Part shown: positions 63,733 through 64,000 of the stretch, piece by piece
Numbering within the stretch: position 1 is the first letter of the stretch
Layout of the letters: the number at the start of each line of letters is the position of its first letter
Origin: Bifidobacterium actinocoloniiforme DSM 22766
GTDB taxonomy: Bacteria > Actinomycetota > Actinomycetes > Actinomycetales > Bifidobacteriaceae
DNA: 64,000 nucleotides
NCBI RefSeq assembly: GCF_001263395.1
Contig: NZ_CP011786.1
Span: 930,001-994,000, forward strand
Reading direction: 5' to 3'
Position numbers and translations under genes: made by a program
The notes under the pieces: generated by a model
Told to the model about the DNA's origin: nothing
Databases searched by the model: none
The model's input: the letters and a program-made list of their open reading frames with translations, nothing else

Positions 63733-64000
63733 TCAGGAGAGGCGTTTCGGCCCTGGGTGGACGCCTTGCGCGCAGTCCAGCAGCTCGGACAGGTCGCACT
63801 CGTACACGCCACGACCCACCTTGCGCGAGCGGCCGAGCCGTCCACGGCGCAGCCAGTTACGCACATCCTGCCCTTTGACTGGCACGCCTGCGTTGGCTTT
63901 GACCCATGACGCGATCCTGGCGGGCGTGCCGGTGATGGTCCTGCCCTCGAAACGCCGCCTGCGCGCCTCTGTGAGGGCTTTGACGCTCCATGTGGACCCG
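63733..64000 (-). CDS. Phage helix-turn-helix (excisionase-like) protein, 5' end outside window
   Basis: At least 89 codons read in from the edge on the minus strand: VKALTEARRRRFEGRTITGTPARIASWVKANAGVPVKGQDVRNWLRRGRLGRSRKVGRGVYECDLSELLDC. The RNWLRRGRLGRS and VYECDLSELL pattern is a MerR/excisionase-type winged helix that reads DNA, usual in early regions of actinophages. Full length and start cannot be seen. Confidence 0.7.
   Translation of the reverse strand, partial: GSTWSVKALTEARRRRFEGRTITGTPARIASWVKANAGVPVKGQDVRNWLRRGRLGRSRKVGRGVYECDLSELLDCAQGVHPGPKRLS

Larger units (their letters stand above)
38975..64000 (-). mobile_element. Siphovirus-type prophage integrated at tRNA-Arg(UCU), right end beyond window
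   Basis: From the tRNA 3' half to the window edge the content is phage-like: packaging, capsid, tail and lysis genes run in canonical order on the minus strand. No integrase is present; with the tRNA end next to the late/lysis side, integrase and the second attachment copy should lie to the right of 64,000. The left edge is taken as the T-arm and 3' end of the tRNA (38975-38997), the usual attB core. A duplicated copy of that core beyond the window would confirm it. Confidence 0.85.

Overview
The window is from a high-GC Gram-positive genome, most likely a Bifidobacteriaceae member (Bifidobacterium or a close relative). The grounds are an actinobacterial prfB-ftsE-ftsX-CHAP-smpB cluster, an FtsE with a long acidic tail, bifidobacterial-style ProS, and an RCC1-repeat surface protein with an LPKAG sorting signal. 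The exact species cannot be read from the sequence.

Chromosomal part (1 to about 38,990). In order: the 3' part of a wall-anchored RCC1-repeat protein; an RluA-family pseudouridine synthase and GlmS; a polar amino-acid ABC transporter behind ArgR-box-like sequence; smpB, a secreted coiled-coil/CHAP hydrolase, ftsX, ftsE and prfB (ribosome rescue and termination next to a FtsEX-controlled wall hydrolase); map; an HdeD-like membrane protein; an M13 metallopeptidase; ssb and an exonuclease III around a pair of DnaA-box-like sites; proS; a PIF1-like helicase, orn and guaB; a WecA/TagO-type glycan-lipid initiator overlapping tsaC; metN-metI-metQ; an LTA-synthase-like phosphotransferase; a metal-binding lipoprotein; a membrane-anchored esterase overlapping an MprF-like aminoacyl-lipid synthase; and a Fur/Zur-type regulator. 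Cell-envelope genes cluster at 25-38 kb.

Prophage part (about 38,990 to beyond 64,000). A siphovirus-type prophage appears integrated at the 3' end of tRNA-Arg(UCU). From right to left on the minus strand it carries HNH, small and large terminase, portal, prohead protease, HK97-type capsid, head-tail connectors, major tail protein, tail chaperones with a -1 frameshift, tape measure, distal tail, two minor tail proteins, receptor-binding fibre, a holin-like protein, a signal-peptide GH25/LysM endolysin and a second holin. Probable morons (a lipoprotein and a small membrane protein) lie on the plus strand at 62.5-63.6 kb. Integrase and most early genes are not in the window and should lie to the right.

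The most unusual segment is 39.1-43.1 kb, between the lysis genes and the attachment site. It encodes a 102-aa acidic protein, an HTH protein resembling anti-CRISPR-associated (Aca2/DUF1870-like) regulators, a 139-aa very acidic protein, and, translationally coupled to the last, a 760-aa protein. The first ~495 residues of that protein read as a complete Cse1/CasA (large subunit of type I-E Cascade), followed by ~265 residues with three predicted helix-turn-helix segments. No other cas gene or CRISPR array is present. Two candidate promoters, each overlapped by a short inverted repeat, precede the operon and its distal half. I infer a phage counter-defence (anti-CRISPR-like) or Cascade-hijacking module; this is unproven.
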